Shown here: one piece after another, positions 1 to 9,210 of the stretch
How positions within the stretch are numbered: position 1 is the stretch's first letter
How the letters are laid out: the number at the start of each line of letters is the position of its first letter
Assembly: GCF_030823405.1 (NCBI RefSeq)
Contig: NZ_JAUSXC010000001.1
Span: 2,959,001-3,023,000, forward strand
Reading direction: 5' to 3'
DNA from: Chryseobacterium ginsenosidimutans
GTDB taxonomy: Bacteria > Bacteroidota > Bacteroidia > Flavobacteriales > Weeksellaceae
Length of the DNA: 64,000 nt
Translations under genes and position numbers: made by a program
The notes under the pieces: model-generated
Told to the model about the DNA's origin: nothing
The model's input: only the letters and a program-made list of their open reading frames with translations
Databases searched by the model: none

Positions 1-156
1 ATCCTGTAAATAAAATCCGATTTCATCCCATCTGAACAAAGATAATTTTGGTTCTAAAATTATTTCTTCAAAGCCAAGATCCTTATAAAAATTTCTGCTG
101 ATTTCGAAATTTTCAGAACCTATAAATGGACGGATTGATTTAATTTTTTGTTTCAT
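1..156 (-). CDS. VOC (glyoxalase/bleomycin-resistance fold) protein, partial
   Basis: Only the first 52 codons are present; the gene runs off the left edge. The translation starts MKQKIKSIRPFIGSENFEIS and continues with NFYKDLGFEE, the usual first beta-alpha unit of the vicinal oxygen chelate (VOC) superfamily, whose members bind a metal and act as lyases, dioxygenases or drug-binding proteins. The start codon at 156 lies inside the end of the upstream GNAT gene (17-base overlap in another frame), so the two are probably co-transcribed and translationally coupled. The substrate cannot be told from this half domain. Confidence 0.7.
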   Translation of the reverse strand, partial: MKQKIKSIRPFIGSENFEISRNFYKDLGFEEIILEPKLSLFRWDEIGFYLQD

Positions 157-595
157 AATTGCTATTTTTCCAGTTATTGTAAGTCATTTCAAATTTTATT
201 TCACCTTTTCCGTGAGTTCCGATTTGTTTCCAGCCAGATTTCCTGTAAAAAATTTCTGCTCTTGTATTGGGAGAAGTTCCGAGCCAGACATTTTCCTGTG
301 TTTGATCAAAATACCAATCAAGCATAATGTTGTGTAACTTTCTTCCAATACCTTGTTTTTCAAAATCGGGATGTAAAAATAATGCCCAAATATTATTTTC
401 CATTAAATCAACAATAGAAAAACCAACAATCTTGTCATTAACTTCACAAATCCAGCCTTTTCCTCTGTTAAAAAGAAATTCTTCACAATCCTTATCTGTT
501 ACGAGATTTGGATCTGATAAAGTATTTTCTTTGACAGAATTCCTTACTATTTGAATTTGAGAAATATCTTTTAACTGAGCCTCACGAATAATCAT
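140..595 (-). CDS. GNAT family N-acetyltransferase
   Basis: A 151-residue protein of the usual length for a single-domain Gcn5-related acetyltransferase. Residues near 80-90 hold the acetyl-CoA loop (QGIGRKL, matching Q/R-x-x-G-x-G), preceded by a strand of the IWALFLHPDF type, and the C-terminal part has the AEIFYRKSGW motif typical of the last helix and strand. These enzymes transfer acetyl from acetyl-CoA to an amine; the acceptor here is unknown. The gene overlaps the downstream VOC gene by 17 bases. The 64-base space to the M28 peptidase gene shows no clear terminator. Confidence 0.85.
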   Translation of the reverse strand: MIIREAQLKDISQIQIVRNSVKENTLSDPNLVTDKDCEEFLFNRGKGWICEVNDKIVGFSIVDLMENNIWALFLHPDFEKQGIGRKLHNIMLDWYFDQTQENVWLGTSPNTRAEIFYRKSGWKQIGTHGKGEIKFEMTYNNWKNSNYETKN

Positions 596-659
596 TTAAA
601 ATAATACTTTAATTAAAACCCATAAACATCTGTCTATTAAATATTTATTAGTTTATAAA

Positions 660-1703
660 TTATTTTTTATCGACTACAATTCTTTCCGGTCTGTTTGCTA
701 TTTCCCATGCAGTTGTAAAAACAAGCTGCGCTCTTTTTGCTAACAGATTATAATCTATTTTTTCTACATCATCCGTTGGTTTATGATAATCTTCATGAAT
801 TCCATCAAAGAAAAATGCAACAGGAATGTTATGTTTAGCAAAATTGTAATGATCTGATCTGTAATACAGTCTCTCTGTGTCATTAGGATCATCATATCTA
901 TAATTCAATTCTAAATTATTTGTTCTCTTATTGGCTGTTTCATTAATTACTTTTAATTGTGAGCTTAACATTTCAGAACCAATAACATAAACATATTGTT
1001 TACCTCTGTTTTCAGGATCATCCCGGCCAATCATATCAATATTTAAATCCACCACAGTATTTGCCAATGGAAAAACAGGATTGTCGGTATAATATTCAGA
1101 ACCAAATAATCCGTGTTCTTCGCCGGTTACATGAAGAAATAAGATCGATCTTTTTGGGCCTTTTCCTGCTTTTTTAGCACTTTGAAAGGCTTTTGCGATT
1201 TCCATTACAGCAACCGTACCGCTTCCGTCATCGTCTGCACCGTTGTAAACAACCCCATTTCTTGTCCCAACATGGTCGTAATGCCCGGAAATAACCACAA
1301 TTTCTTCAGGCTTTTCAGATCCTTCGATAAAGGCAAGAATATTTTCAGAATCAGGAAGATTTCCACCGCCTCTTTTTTTCATAAAGTCTGCCGGAACCTT
1401 CTGATAATAAGAACCCAGAGCTTTTGGAAAAGAAATTCCTAAATTTTTATAATAATTAACCATATATACTCCAGCCTTCTTTTGTCCCGGGCTTCCTGTA
1501 TCTCTTCCTTCCATTTCATCAGAAGCAATTACATATAAGTTTTTCTTTAGATCATCTGCACTAATCTCCTTATAAGCAGAAACAAACGCTTTATCACCCT
1601 TTACACCGGACGAAGTTGAAGATGCCGCATCAGTAGAAATTTTTGCTGTTCCACAACTTACCAATACAGCAATTGAAAATAGTGGAATAAATAGTTTTTT
1701 CAT
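660..1703 (-). CDS. M28 family metallopeptidase, lipoprotein
   Basis: 347 residues. The N-terminus is a lipoprotein signal with the lipobox VLVSC (Cys17), so the mature enzyme should be membrane-anchored outside the cytoplasm. All M28 zinc ligands can be placed: H141 in SGHYDHVG, D157 in GADDDGSG, the catalytic pair E195/E196 in TGEEHGLFGS, D223 in DMIGRD and H307 in DYHKPTDD. This is the di-zinc aminopeptidase/carboxypeptidase fold; members release N-terminal residues or cleave dipeptides. Residues 60-75 (SDEMEGRDTGSPG) are the conserved lead-in of bacterial M28 lipoproteins. It is divergent from the aminotransferase gene, with only 49 bases between starts, so the promoters overlap. Exact peptide specificity is not predictable. 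Confidence 0.9.
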   Translation of the reverse strand: MKKLFIPLFSIAVLVSCGTAKISTDAASSTSSGVKGDKAFVSAYKEISADDLKKNLYVIASDEMEGRDTGSPGQKKAGVYMVNYYKNLGISFPKALGSYYQKVPADFMKKRGGGNLPDSENILAFIEGSEKPEEIVVISGHYDHVGTRNGVVYNGADDDGSGTVAVMEIAKAFQSAKKAGKGPKRSILFLHVTGEEHGLFGSEYYTDNPVFPLANTVVDLNIDMIGRDDPENRGKQYVYVIGSEMLSSQLKVINETANKRTNNLELNYRYDDPNDTERLYYRSDHYNFAKHNIPVAFFFDGIHEDYHKPTDDVEKIDYNLLAKRAQLVFTTAWEIANRPERIVVDKK

Positions 1704-1752
1704 TATAAAATAATTTGCTTAAAAATAATAAAAATTATTTAATCCGTAACGA

Positions 1753-2931
1753 ATGGCTAATTTTCCTATATTTGATATAAACGCAAAATATATGCAGAAA
1801 GTTTACGGATTTACTCATTACTCATTCTTTACGGAAATGTCGGAACTTGCTTCAAAACATAACAGTTTTGATCTTTCTTTAGGTTTGGCAGATTTTGATA
1901 TTGATGTGCGCCTAAAAGACTTTTTAAAAGAAGCAGCTGGTCATAACAGTCATAATTATGAGCCACTTGCCGGAAATCCTTTATTGATTGAAAGCGTTAT
2001 AAGTCTTAATTCAAAAAGGAAAAACAGCATTTTTTTAAGAGAAAATGAAGTCACTATTACCCCATGTGCAACCTTTACTTTATATACTGCACTAAAATCA
2101 GTTATAAATCAAGGAGATGAAGTTATTATTATCCAGCCATCTTACTACACTTACGGACCTTCTATTGTTTTAAATAATGGGATTCCTGTCTATTATGATC
2201 TTGATAATGATCTTGAAATAAACTGGGAAAAACTTCAAAACTGCATTTCAGAAAAAACAAAAGCCATCATTGTTAATTCTCCTCAAAATCCTACAGGAAA
2301 AATGTGGACAGAAAATGATTGGAATCAGCTATATCAAATTATTAAAGATCAGGAAATTTACTTGATTTCAGAAGAGATTTATGACACTTACTGTTATGAT
2401 GGAAAAGAACATTACAGTACATTTCTGCATCCTGAATTAAAGAAAAGGACATTTTGTATCTTCTCCTTTGGCAAAATGTTTCATTCCACCGGCTGGAAAG
2501 TAAGTTATCTGTTGGCTTCGGAAGAGCTTACGGCTAAGTTTCGGTGTCATCAGCAATATATTTCTTACAGTGCGAATGCGCCCTGTCAATATGCAATTGC
2601 AAAATATTTACAGGTTTTTGATCCTTTGGAGAATCAACGGATAATGCAGCAGAAAAGAGATATTTTTTATGATTTAATGAAAGGAACACCTTTACAGATA
2701 GACAAAAAGGCAGAAGGTGCTGTTTTTCAGATCGTTAATTTTAGAAATGTTTCAAAGACGATGACCGATGTAGAATTTTCCAAATGGCTTACAATTGAAA
2801 AAAAGGTAGCCTGTCTTCCGCTTTCAGCCTTTTATGACTCAAGACAAAATTCGGATTATGTGCGTTTTAGCTTTTCAAAAAAAGATGACTTGATTATTAA
2901 TGCCTTGGAGCATTTAAGAAAGAATCTTTAA
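1753..2931 (+). CDS. PLP-dependent aminotransferase, class I/II
   Basis: 392 residues, a full-length fold-type I aminotransferase. The PLP-binding features are in order: YEPLAGNPLL near 70, the NSPQNPTG loop around 175-182, SEEIYDTY near 206-213 and the Schiff-base lysine K241 in SFGKMFHSTGWK. The FGKMFHSTGWKVSYL stretch resembles the methionine/kynurenine aminotransferase-like (YbdL-type) branch, so a broad-specificity methionine or aromatic aminotransferase is the best guess. That substrate is inferred from family resemblance only. It is a single-gene unit ending in the shared hairpin at 2974-3001. Confidence 0.87.
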   Translation: MANFPIFDINAKYMQKVYGFTHYSFFTEMSELASKHNSFDLSLGLADFDIDVRLKDFLKEAAGHNSHNYEPLAGNPLLIESVISLNSKRKNSIFLRENEVTITPCATFTLYTALKSVINQGDEVIIIQPSYYTYGPSIVLNNGIPVYYDLDNDLEINWEKLQNCISEKTKAIIVNSPQNPTGKMWTENDWNQLYQIIKDQEIYLISEEIYDTYCYDGKEHYSTFLHPELKKRTFCIFSFGKMFHSTGWKVSYLLASEELTAKFRCHQQYISYSANAPCQYAIAKYLQVFDPLENQRIMQQKRDIFYDLMKGTPLQIDKKAEGAVFQIVNFRNVSKTMTDVEFSKWLTIEKKVACLPLSAFYDSRQNSDYVRFSFSKKDDLIINALEHLRKNL

Positions 2932-2973
2932 AAAACTATTGATTTATTATTCAGTATTCTGAGGATTATAAAT

Positions 2974-3001
2974 AAAAAAGCACCGCATTATGCAGTGCTT
3001 T
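2974..3001. terminator. Bidirectional hairpin terminator between convergent genes
   Basis: Arms 2977-2986 and 2992-3001 pair with a 5-base loop. On the minus strand every position pairs (one G-U) and six U follow, so it ends the pyrophosphatase transcript. On the plus strand there is one C-A mismatch and a weaker U-rich tail after the aminotransferase gene. Confidence 0.8.
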
Positions 3002-3020
3002 AAATATTTTTGAGTGAGTT

Positions 3021-5747
3021 TTAAAGAGCCAAAATCCTTACATCGATTCTTCTGTTCTTCGCCTTACATTCATCAGTATCATTTGCTTCACAGACAGGAT
3101 ATTGAGATCCGTAACCTTCTGCTTCTACCCTGTCACCAGCAACTCCTAATTCTAACAGCTTAAGTTTCGCGGTCTGAGCTCTTAAATTTGAAAGCTTCTG
3201 ATTGCTTTCTTCATTGCCTGAATTATCTGTATAGCCTCCCAATTTTATTTTCAAATCCGGATAAGCATTCAGAATTTCAACTAAATTTAATAACTGAACT
3301 TCAGAACCAGCTTTCAAATCACTTGAGCCCGTTTCAAAATAAAGATTTTCAATGGTAAACCATTTATTCGGATCCAAAACTGCCTGGTCTTTATTTTTAA
3401 CGGAATTATACATTTGAAATAACTGACTTCCTTCGCCGATGGAAATTTTCTTACCACCTTTTAACTGGATTTCCTGAATATTTCCTGTTTCATAAACAAA
3501 GTCTCCGTTTTCGTTTAGATGTCCTTTGATTTCTCCCGGAACCAAAGCTTGTGCAACAGCTCCCGAAGTCATATGAGTACCGGTAACTCCCATTAAAGCT
3601 TCAATTTTAGCTTTTCTGTTGGCTTCAATTTTATCTTTATGTAAAACCGCCAGAGTCGGTGCAATCACCAATGAAACTATTGACATTAATTTAATTAAAA
3701 TATTCATTGATGGTCCTGAAGTATCTTTAAAAGGATCTCCTACCGTATCACCTGTAACAGAAGCTTTATGAGGCTCAGAACCTTTATAATAAGTCTGTCC
3801 GTTGATATCAACACCTTTTTCAAAAGATTTTTTAGCATTGTCCCAAGCGCCGCCTGCATTATTCTGAAACATTCCCATTAAAACTCCGCATACTGTTGCT
3901 CCGGCTAAAAATCCACCCAAAACCTCAGGTCCGAAAATAAAACCAATTAAAAGAGGAGAAATAATCGCAATTGCCCCAGGAAGCATCATTTTCTTAATCG
4001 AAGCATCTGTAGAAATAGCCACACATTTTTCGTATTCAGGTTCAGCTTTTCCTTCTAAAATCCCGGGAATTTCACGGAATTGGCGTCTTACTTCTTCTAC
4101 CATCGCCATTGCAGCCTGCCCCACCGCAGTAATTGCCAGTGAAGAGAAGATAAACGGAATCATTCCGCCAACAAATAGCCCTGCAAGAACATCTGCTCTA
4201 TAAATATCAATTCCATCGATTCCTGCAATTCCTACAAAAGCTGCGAATAAAGCTAAAGCCGTTAATGCAGCAGATGCAATTGCAAAGCCTTTTCCTGTTG
4301 CTGCCGTCGTGTTTCCAACTGCATCCAAAATATCCGTTTTTTCACGCACTTCTTTTGGTAATTCGCTCATTTCGGCAATTCCTCCTGCGTTATCGGCAAT
4401 AGGTCCAAAAGCATCAATTGCTAACTGCATTGCTGTTGTCGCCATCATCCCTGCCGCTGCAATAGCAACACCGTACAATCCGGCACACAAATATGATCCA
4501 TAAATACCTCCGGCCAAAACTATAATTGGGAGAAAAGTAGATTCCATACCAACAGAAAGTCCACCAATAATATTCGTTGCATGGCCAGTTGAAGACTGTC
4601 TCACAATACTTTTAACCGGTCTTTTACCCATTGCTGTATAATATTCCGTGATGATACTCATTAAAGTACCCACCACTAAACCGACCATAATTGCCCCGAA
4701 CACACCCATTTTAGTGAATTCGTGACCTCTTAAAAACATTTTGTCTGGTAAAATATAAGTAACTAAAAAATATGAGGCTATAGCTGTTATGACAATACTT
4801 CCCCAATTTCCTAGATTTAAAGCATTCTGAACACTTGAGGTGGACGAATCTTCATTATCATTAATTCTAACGAATAAAGTTCCTATCATGGAAAAGATAA
4901 TTCCTGTTCCGGCAATTAACATCGGTAAAAGAATCGGAGCAAAACCTCCGAAAGAATCTTCAGAAATTGTTTCTCTTCCCAAAACCATCGTCGCCAAAAC
5001 AGTTGCTACATAAGAACCGAATAAATCTGCTCCCATTCCCGCAACATCTCCAACATTATCTCCTACGTTATCTGCAATTGTTGCAGGGTTTCTCGGATCA
5101 TCTTCCGGAATTCCTGCTTCTACTTTTCCTACTAAATCTGCTCCAACGTCTGCAGCTTTTGTGTAAATACCACCGCCTACTCTTGCAAAAAGCGCAATAG
5201 ATTCTGCTCCCAGAGAAAACCCTGTAAGAATCTCAATCGTTCTTTCCATTTCGTGAGATTCTACAGGTGCACCCGGTGCAAAGATCTGTTTTATAATCAA
5301 ATAAAGAGATCCAAGACCCAAAACAGCTAATCCTGCAACTCCCATTCCCATTACAGAACCTCCAGCAAAAGAAACTTTTAAGGCTTTAGAAAGCGAAGTT
5401 CTTGCAGCTTCAGCAGTTCTTACGTTGGCTTTGGTGGCGATTTTCATTCCGATAAAGCCAGCTAGAGCAGAAAATACGGCTCCAACAACAAAAGCAACTC
5501 CGATACTCCAGTGAGAATTGACATTTGTCATGCCCATGACTGCTAATAAAATAGCTACAATAACTACGAAGTAAGACAACACGTTGTACTCGGCTTTTAG
5601 AAAGGCCATTGCACCGTCAGCGATGTGACCGCTGATAATTTTCATTTTCTCATTTCCGGCATCTTGCTTCCTCACCCAATTACTTTGAAGAAAGGTGTAG
5701 AGTAAAGCAACCACACCAAAAATTGGTACTAACACAAATAGATTCAT
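3021..5747 (-). CDS. hppA: Membrane-bound ion-pumping pyrophosphatase fused to an OmpA-like domain
   Basis: 908 residues. Residues 1 to about 700 are a membrane pyrophosphatase, which couples PPi hydrolysis to Na+ and/or H+ export. The PPi-binding loop [11 protein letters not shown] sits at 200-210, followed by [16 protein letters not shown] (226-235) and a second acidic cluster near 449-455. [10 protein letters not shown] at 478-487 has Ala482 and Gly485, the K+-dependent signature (K+-independent pumps have Lys and Thr). About 690-790 is a linker, and 790-908 is an OmpA C-terminal-like peptidoglycan-binding domain: [29 protein letters not shown] and NRRIDV. Family pumps have 16 membrane helices with both ends outside the cytoplasm, so this tail would face the periplasmic cell wall. 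The 908-residue length against the usual 670-770 is explained by the extra domain. A promoter lies at 5854-5886, with a leader of about 100 bases. Confidence 0.93.
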   Translation of the reverse strand: MNLFVLVPIFGVVALLYTFLQSNWVRKQDAGNEKMKIISGHIADGAMAFLKAEYNVLSYFVVIVAILLAVMGMTNVNSHWSIGVAFVVGAVFSALAGFIGMKIATKANVRTAEAARTSLSKALKVSFAGGSVMGMGVAGLAVLGLGSLYLIIKQIFAPGAPVESHEMERTIEILTGFSLGAESIALFARVGGGIYTKAADVGADLVGKVEAGIPEDDPRNPATIADNVGDNVGDVAGMGADLFGSYVATVLATMVLGRETISEDSFGGFAPILLPMLIAGTGIIFSMIGTLFVRINDNEDSSTSSVQNALNLGNWGSIVITAIASYFLVTYILPDKMFLRGHEFTKMGVFGAIMVGLVVGTLMSIITEYYTAMGKRPVKSIVRQSSTGHATNIIGGLSVGMESTFLPIIVLAGGIYGSYLCAGLYGVAIAAAGMMATTAMQLAIDAFGPIADNAGGIAEMSELPKEVREKTDILDAVGNTTAATGKGFAIASAALTALALFAAFVGIAGIDGIDIYRADVLAGLFVGGMIPFIFSSLAITAVGQAAMAMVEEVRRQFREIPGILEGKAEPEYEKCVAISTDASIKKMMLPGAIAIISPLLIGFIFGPEVLGGFLAGATVCGVLMGMFQNNAGGAWDNAKKSFEKGVDINGQTYYKGSEPHKASVTGDTVGDPFKDTSGPSMNILIKLMSIVSLVIAPTLAVLHKDKIEANRKAKIEALMGVTGTHMTSGAVAQALVPGEIKGHLNENGDFVYETGNIQEIQLKGGKKISIGEGSQLFQMYNSVKNKDQAVLDPNKWFTIENLYFETGSSDLKAGSEVQLLNLVEILNAYPDLKIKLGGYTDNSGNEESNQKLSNLRAQTAKLKLLELGVAGDRVEAEGYGSQYPVCEANDTDECKAKNRRIDVRILAL

Positions 5748-5853
5748 AGTTTAATATTTTTTTGGTAATAGAAAATTAAATATAATAAATAATTCTCATG
5801 AAATTGCCTAAAAATAATATGGCTACTTAAAAATTAGTAATTAAACGGTTAAG

Positions 5854-5886
5854 CAAATTTAAAATCTGATATTAAATGATATTCAA
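5854..5886 (-). promoter_or_regulatory. Bacteroidota-type promoter for hppA
   Basis: On the minus strand a TTG (-33) at 5886-5884 is followed after 22 bases by TAAATTTG (-7, matching TAnnTTTG) at 5861-5854. This predicts a start near 5848-5850 and a leader of about 100 bases. Confidence 0.65.
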
Positions 5887-5896
5887 TTATTCATAA

Positions 5897-5934
5897 AAAT
5901 AAAAAAAGGATAAACGAAAAATCATTTATCCTTT
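5897..5934 (-). terminator. Terminator after ppa
   Basis: A perfect 10-bp stem (5905-5914 with 5925-5934, 10-base loop) is followed on the minus strand by a run of U from the A tract at 5897-5904. It is 23 bases past the ppa stop and ends the long minus-strand gene run. Confidence 0.85.
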
Positions 5935-5956
5935 AATTATCTTAATAAAGAGAATT

Positions 5957-6568
5957 TTATCCTCCGAATTTATTTGCGTAATCCTCCTGAGATGCTTTGA
6001 TTACTGTTTTAGCATGTTCAGCGCCGTAAACCTCTTGAATTCTACATTTTGCAGGCTCATCCGGTAAGTTTTTGTATGTTAAAAAGTAGTGCATTAATCG
6101 TTTCACTTCAGCTTCAGGCAATTCTGCGATATCTCTGAAATGTCCGAAAGCGTGATCACCGATCATTACTGCTACGATTTTGTCATCAGCTTCTCCTCCG
6201 TCAATCATTTTGAAACCTCCGATCGGAATAGCCTCCATGAACAATCCGCCTCCGTGTATATTATGAGAACTCAAAACACAGATATCCAATGGGTCATGAT
6301 CTCCCGTTGTAACGTCTGTAGCTCCTCTTTCAACAGCCAATTTCATTACTTCGTTATCACAATATGTTCTTGGTACAAATCCGTATAAAGCCGGAATAAT
6401 ATTTGAAAATTTCTGAGGTCTGTCTACCTTTAAATATCCTGTTTCTTTATCTACTTCATATTTAATAGTATCTGAAGGAACGATCTCCACGAAAACGTTC
6501 ACAACATTTGGCGCATCTTCTCCTGCAGAAACCCCGTGCCATGGATGTGCTTTAAAATTTGGAATCAT
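5957..6568 (-). CDS. ppa: Soluble inorganic pyrophosphatase, family I
   Basis: 203 residues; hydrolyses cytoplasmic PPi to two phosphates and so pulls biosynthetic reactions forward. The family I signature is GDHDPLD at 89-95 with metal-binding Asp90, Asp92 and Asp95. A substrate lysine precedes it (IKYEVD, 35-40) and the acidic cluster DGGEADDK follows at 123-130. It is last in the minus-strand run that may begin at lolD, 23 bases after the preceding gene, and ends at a strong terminator. The next gene on the strand encodes the membrane pyrophosphatase from its own promoter, so the dissipating and the energy-conserving PPi enzymes lie side by side. Confidence 0.92.
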   Translation of the reverse strand: MIPNFKAHPWHGVSAGEDAPNVVNVFVEIVPSDTIKYEVDKETGYLKVDRPQKFSNIIPALYGFVPRTYCDNEVMKLAVERGATDVTTGDHDPLDICVLSSHNIHGGGLFMEAIPIGGFKMIDGGEADDKIVAVMIGDHAFGHFRDIAELPEAEVKRLMHYFLTYKNLPDEPAKCRIQEVYGAEHAKTVIKASQEDYANKFGG

Positions 6569-6591
6569 TATTTAAATTTTTATTTTTTTAG

Positions 6592-7104
6592 TTAAGCTAT
6601 TATTAAAATTTCTCTTCTTAAATCTTCAATTGTCTTTGAAATGTAGTCTTCATCCTCCATATAATTCATAATAAAAATGGTTTTGAACTCATCAAGAGTC
6701 GCATTTCCATTAATTCCTTCATATGTTTTGTGAAGTGTATCTATGATCGCATTTTTTGAATCGACAATATTTTTCCAGGAATTTTTTGTGATATAAAGCT
6801 GCTGCGAAGAATTATAATCAAACTCTTCGTTGATAGACTTTTCCGTAAGAAAAATAAATTCGTGAGGAGCAAGATTTTTATCAAACCTTTGGATAAGATT
6901 TGAAGGTTTCATTCTTTCCATAAAAAGAGTCATTCTTTCATAAGACTGTGTCTTATTATCGGAATTGGATTTCATGGCAAGGAGCTTGATTTCCTGTTCT
7001 TTAAGTTTGATGTGAGTAAATACAAATTGTCTAAGCAAAACCAAGAAAGGTATTGCGATGATCAATGCAAAAGCATAAGGTAAATATCCTGAAAAACTTG
7101 TCAT
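6592..7104 (-). CDS. Conserved membrane-anchored hypothetical protein
   Basis: 170 residues from the ATG at 7104. A GTG at 7146 gives 184 residues and would overlap the upstream stop by 4 bases (GTGA), so translational coupling from GTG is a real alternative. One hydrophobic segment (YAFALIIAIPFLVLLRQF, about residues 8-25) is followed by a charged helix with many Lys/Glu and a mixed cytoplasmic domain containing PSNLIQRF and LAPHEFIFLTEKSINEEF. I do not recognise a characterised family; the pattern is an inner-membrane protein with a cytosolic domain. It lies between the polytopic protein gene and ppa, with spacing that suggests one transcript. Confidence 0.7.
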   Translation of the reverse strand: MTSFSGYLPYAFALIIAIPFLVLLRQFVFTHIKLKEQEIKLLAMKSNSDNKTQSYERMTLFMERMKPSNLIQRFDKNLAPHEFIFLTEKSINEEFDYNSSQQLYITKNSWKNIVDSKNAIIDTLHKTYEGINGNATLDEFKTIFIMNYMEDEDYISKTIEDLRREILIIA

Positions 7105-7142
7105 AATTTGAGGTAGCAAAATTACTGATAATTTTATAATTT

Positions 7143-8297
7143 TCACGCAGTCTCGGCTAATATTTGCTTTTTAGAATTTTGATATGCTATTAATGATAAA
7201 ATTATAATTAAATAAAACCCGACCATCATTCTATTTACAAGACTTGGAAACATCATAAAACGCAATGAAACACTAAGATAAACAGCGAGATAGAGACTCA
7301 GGAAAATCAAACTTTTTCTATTTCTGCTTATCAATAATTTATAATCCAAAATGATAATAATAAAAATTAATAAAAGTGGAAAATATGAGGTATTAAATTC
7401 AAGTAATACTTTTCCCTTCACACAAGCCAGATATTCGTAAAAATTGAAAGAATCTGGGTTTGAAATGGGATAAAGTTGAACTTTGGTAAACTGGTTCATA
7501 AACAAGACCGACCATGGAATCTGATTGAAATACTGTATAATACCAAAAGTTAATGCAAAATAAATAAATGAAAAAGTAATTTCTTTTGTCTTAAAACCAA
7601 AATCTGCTTTAAATATATATAGCAATAACAGCAAGAAACTGTAAAAAATAAAATATTCCGGTCTTGTTAGGATACATAAAATGCCAAATACTGTTGCAAT
7701 AAATATATTCTTTTTCATTACTGCATAATAGAAACTAAGCAACAGCAATAAAGTCGACAAGCCATCCGGAGTTGCATGACGGGAAGCATCTAAAAGAGGC
7801 TTAAATAAGGATATTAAAATTGTTAAAACTAAAGCTAAATAGTTATTTTTAAGTATCTGTAATAAAAAAATAAAAATTAATATTACAATTAAAACATAGG
7901 AAATGATTGTAATCAAAAATGTAGATGTTGAAGCCTTGAATCCTAATTTAAAGAAAATAGAATTGATAAAGTTATAAAGTGGCTTCACTGTAAATAGTTG
8001 GAGTTCTTCTTTATACATTTTTGGATTTTCCGACAAGTTTTTATAATAACTATTGTCTCCTACCGCTTCCTCCTTCCTTTCCGTATTTATTTCACCTACT
8101 TCTGGTTTTTTTTCTTTCAGTTCATCATATACTTTTTTATGGATGTCTTCAATTTTCATATCCGGGAAATTAGCTTTATATACCAACCCCATATAAGCCT
8201 CAATATCAACATTATAATATTGATGTGTATAAAGATAATATGACATCATGCACAAATAAACTGATAATAATATTTTAACCAAAACCTTGCTTTTCAT
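7143..8297 (-). CDS. Polytopic membrane protein, possible GT-C-type glycosyltransferase
   Basis: 384 residues. The first membrane segment (about 7-23) is followed by NVDIEAYMG, then a roughly 90-residue polar, charge-rich loop, then about eight hydrophobic segments from residue 125 to the C-terminus (for example FLITIISYVLIVILIFIF and YFIFYSFLLLLLYIF). An early acidic pair in the first extracytoplasmic loop plus many helices is the layout of GT-C glycosyltransferases using lipid-linked sugars, but no family motif is decisive, so this is only a suggestion. Also notable are RHATPDGLST and CILTRPEYF, the latter resembling the TRPE/TRPD motif of such proteins. It starts 16 bases after the FemAB-like gene. 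Confidence 0.65.
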   Translation of the reverse strand: MKSKVLVKILLSVYLCMMSYYLYTHQYYNVDIEAYMGLVYKANFPDMKIEDIHKKVYDELKEKKPEVGEINTERKEEAVGDNSYYKNLSENPKMYKEELQLFTVKPLYNFINSIFFKLGFKASTSTFLITIISYVLIVILIFIFLLQILKNNYLALVLTILISLFKPLLDASRHATPDGLSTLLLLLSFYYAVMKKNIFIATVFGILCILTRPEYFIFYSFLLLLLYIFKADFGFKTKEITFSFIYFALTFGIIQYFNQIPWSVLFMNQFTKVQLYPISNPDSFNFYEYLACVKGKVLLEFNTSYFPLLLIFIIIILDYKLLISRNRKSLIFLSLYLAVYLSVSLRFMMFPSLVNRMMVGFYLIIILSLIAYQNSKKQILAETA

Positions 8298-8313
8298 TAC
8301 ATGTTTATTTTAA

Positions 8314-9210
8314 TTACCATTTATTTGTTAAAAATTTCTTTAAAAGCTGTTTTTTAGAATTTAAAATTGCTGGATACATCTGCAGTTCCGGACGAAATCC
8401 CCTGAAAAATTCTTCTATTGCCGGAACATCACTTCCTTCGAAATCAAAGATCTTATTTTGAATATTTTCAGAAATAATATGATCAATAATCACAGACGAA
8501 CCGGATAATTTAATGTATTTTTTATCATTAAAAGTTCCCAGGAGCGCTAGAGTTTTTTCATCAATATAAACAGCAATAAGATTAATAATAGTCTTATGAT
8601 AAAAAAAAGCTGTTAATTTTAAATGTTGCGCTTTCTCCAAATCTGTAAAAATCTGTAAAAATTTATCTTTATCTCTATCATTTTTTGTCCCGATCATATT
8701 TTGAGAGATAAAATCCAAAGCTTCAGCTATATCGATATCTTTCACCTCAGAATTTTGTAAAACCTCTTCATCAAGCCTTAATTTTCGCTTCCTTTTTGGT
8801 GAATATTTTTGCTTTATACTTTCATAATCATTGGGATAAATAAGAAAATTTTGTCTTTTATTTAATTTTCTTGTAAACTGATTTTCAGCATTAAAAGCAT
8901 AATACCAAATATTATATTTCTTTTCGAAAAAATTTAAAAATAAATCGTTGATTTCCCGGCTGTCTTTTTCTGAAAAAATGCCTAATTGCTGACAGAGTTT
9001 AGGGTTAACAACAACCTTACACCCAAATTTCTTTATAAAAGGAATAGGCATTACCGTCTCATAATCATTGTAAACCAATAATTCCCATTGTTTCTCTGAA
9101 GTTATATCTAAAAAAGCCTTTGTTGCAGAATACTTCCTTTGCTCAGAATTTTCCAAACATTGAGTGTATCTTTCGAAATCGATTTCGTGATATTTTAATC
9201 TCTTAATCAT
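8314..9210 (-). CDS. GNAT/FemAB-like acyltransferase
   Basis: 298 residues. The C-terminal third has the signature of the Bacteroidota FemAB/GNAT-like group: a substrate-side strand TLALLGTFND, then IIDHIISENIQNKIFDFEGSD with PAIEEFFRGFRPELQ. FDFEGS followed by FFRGFG/R is characteristic of these double-GNAT proteins. Such enzymes transfer amino-acyl or acyl groups and are often linked to cell-surface polymer modification; the substrate here is unknown. The ATG overlaps the radC stop by 4 bases (ATGA), indicating translational coupling, and the GT-C-like membrane protein follows after 16 bases, which fits an envelope role. Confidence 0.7.
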   Translation of the reverse strand: MIKRLKYHEIDFERYTQCLENSEQRKYSATKAFLDITSEKQWELLVYNDYETVMPIPFIKKFGCKVVVNPKLCQQLGIFSEKDSREINDLFLNFFEKKYNIWYYAFNAENQFTRKLNKRQNFLIYPNDYESIKQKYSPKRKRKLRLDEEVLQNSEVKDIDIAEALDFISQNMIGTKNDRDKDKFLQIFTDLEKAQHLKLTAFFYHKTIINLIAVYIDEKTLALLGTFNDKKYIKLSGSSVIIDHIISENIQNKIFDFEGSDVPAIEEFFRGFRPELQMYPAILNSKKQLLKKFLTNKW

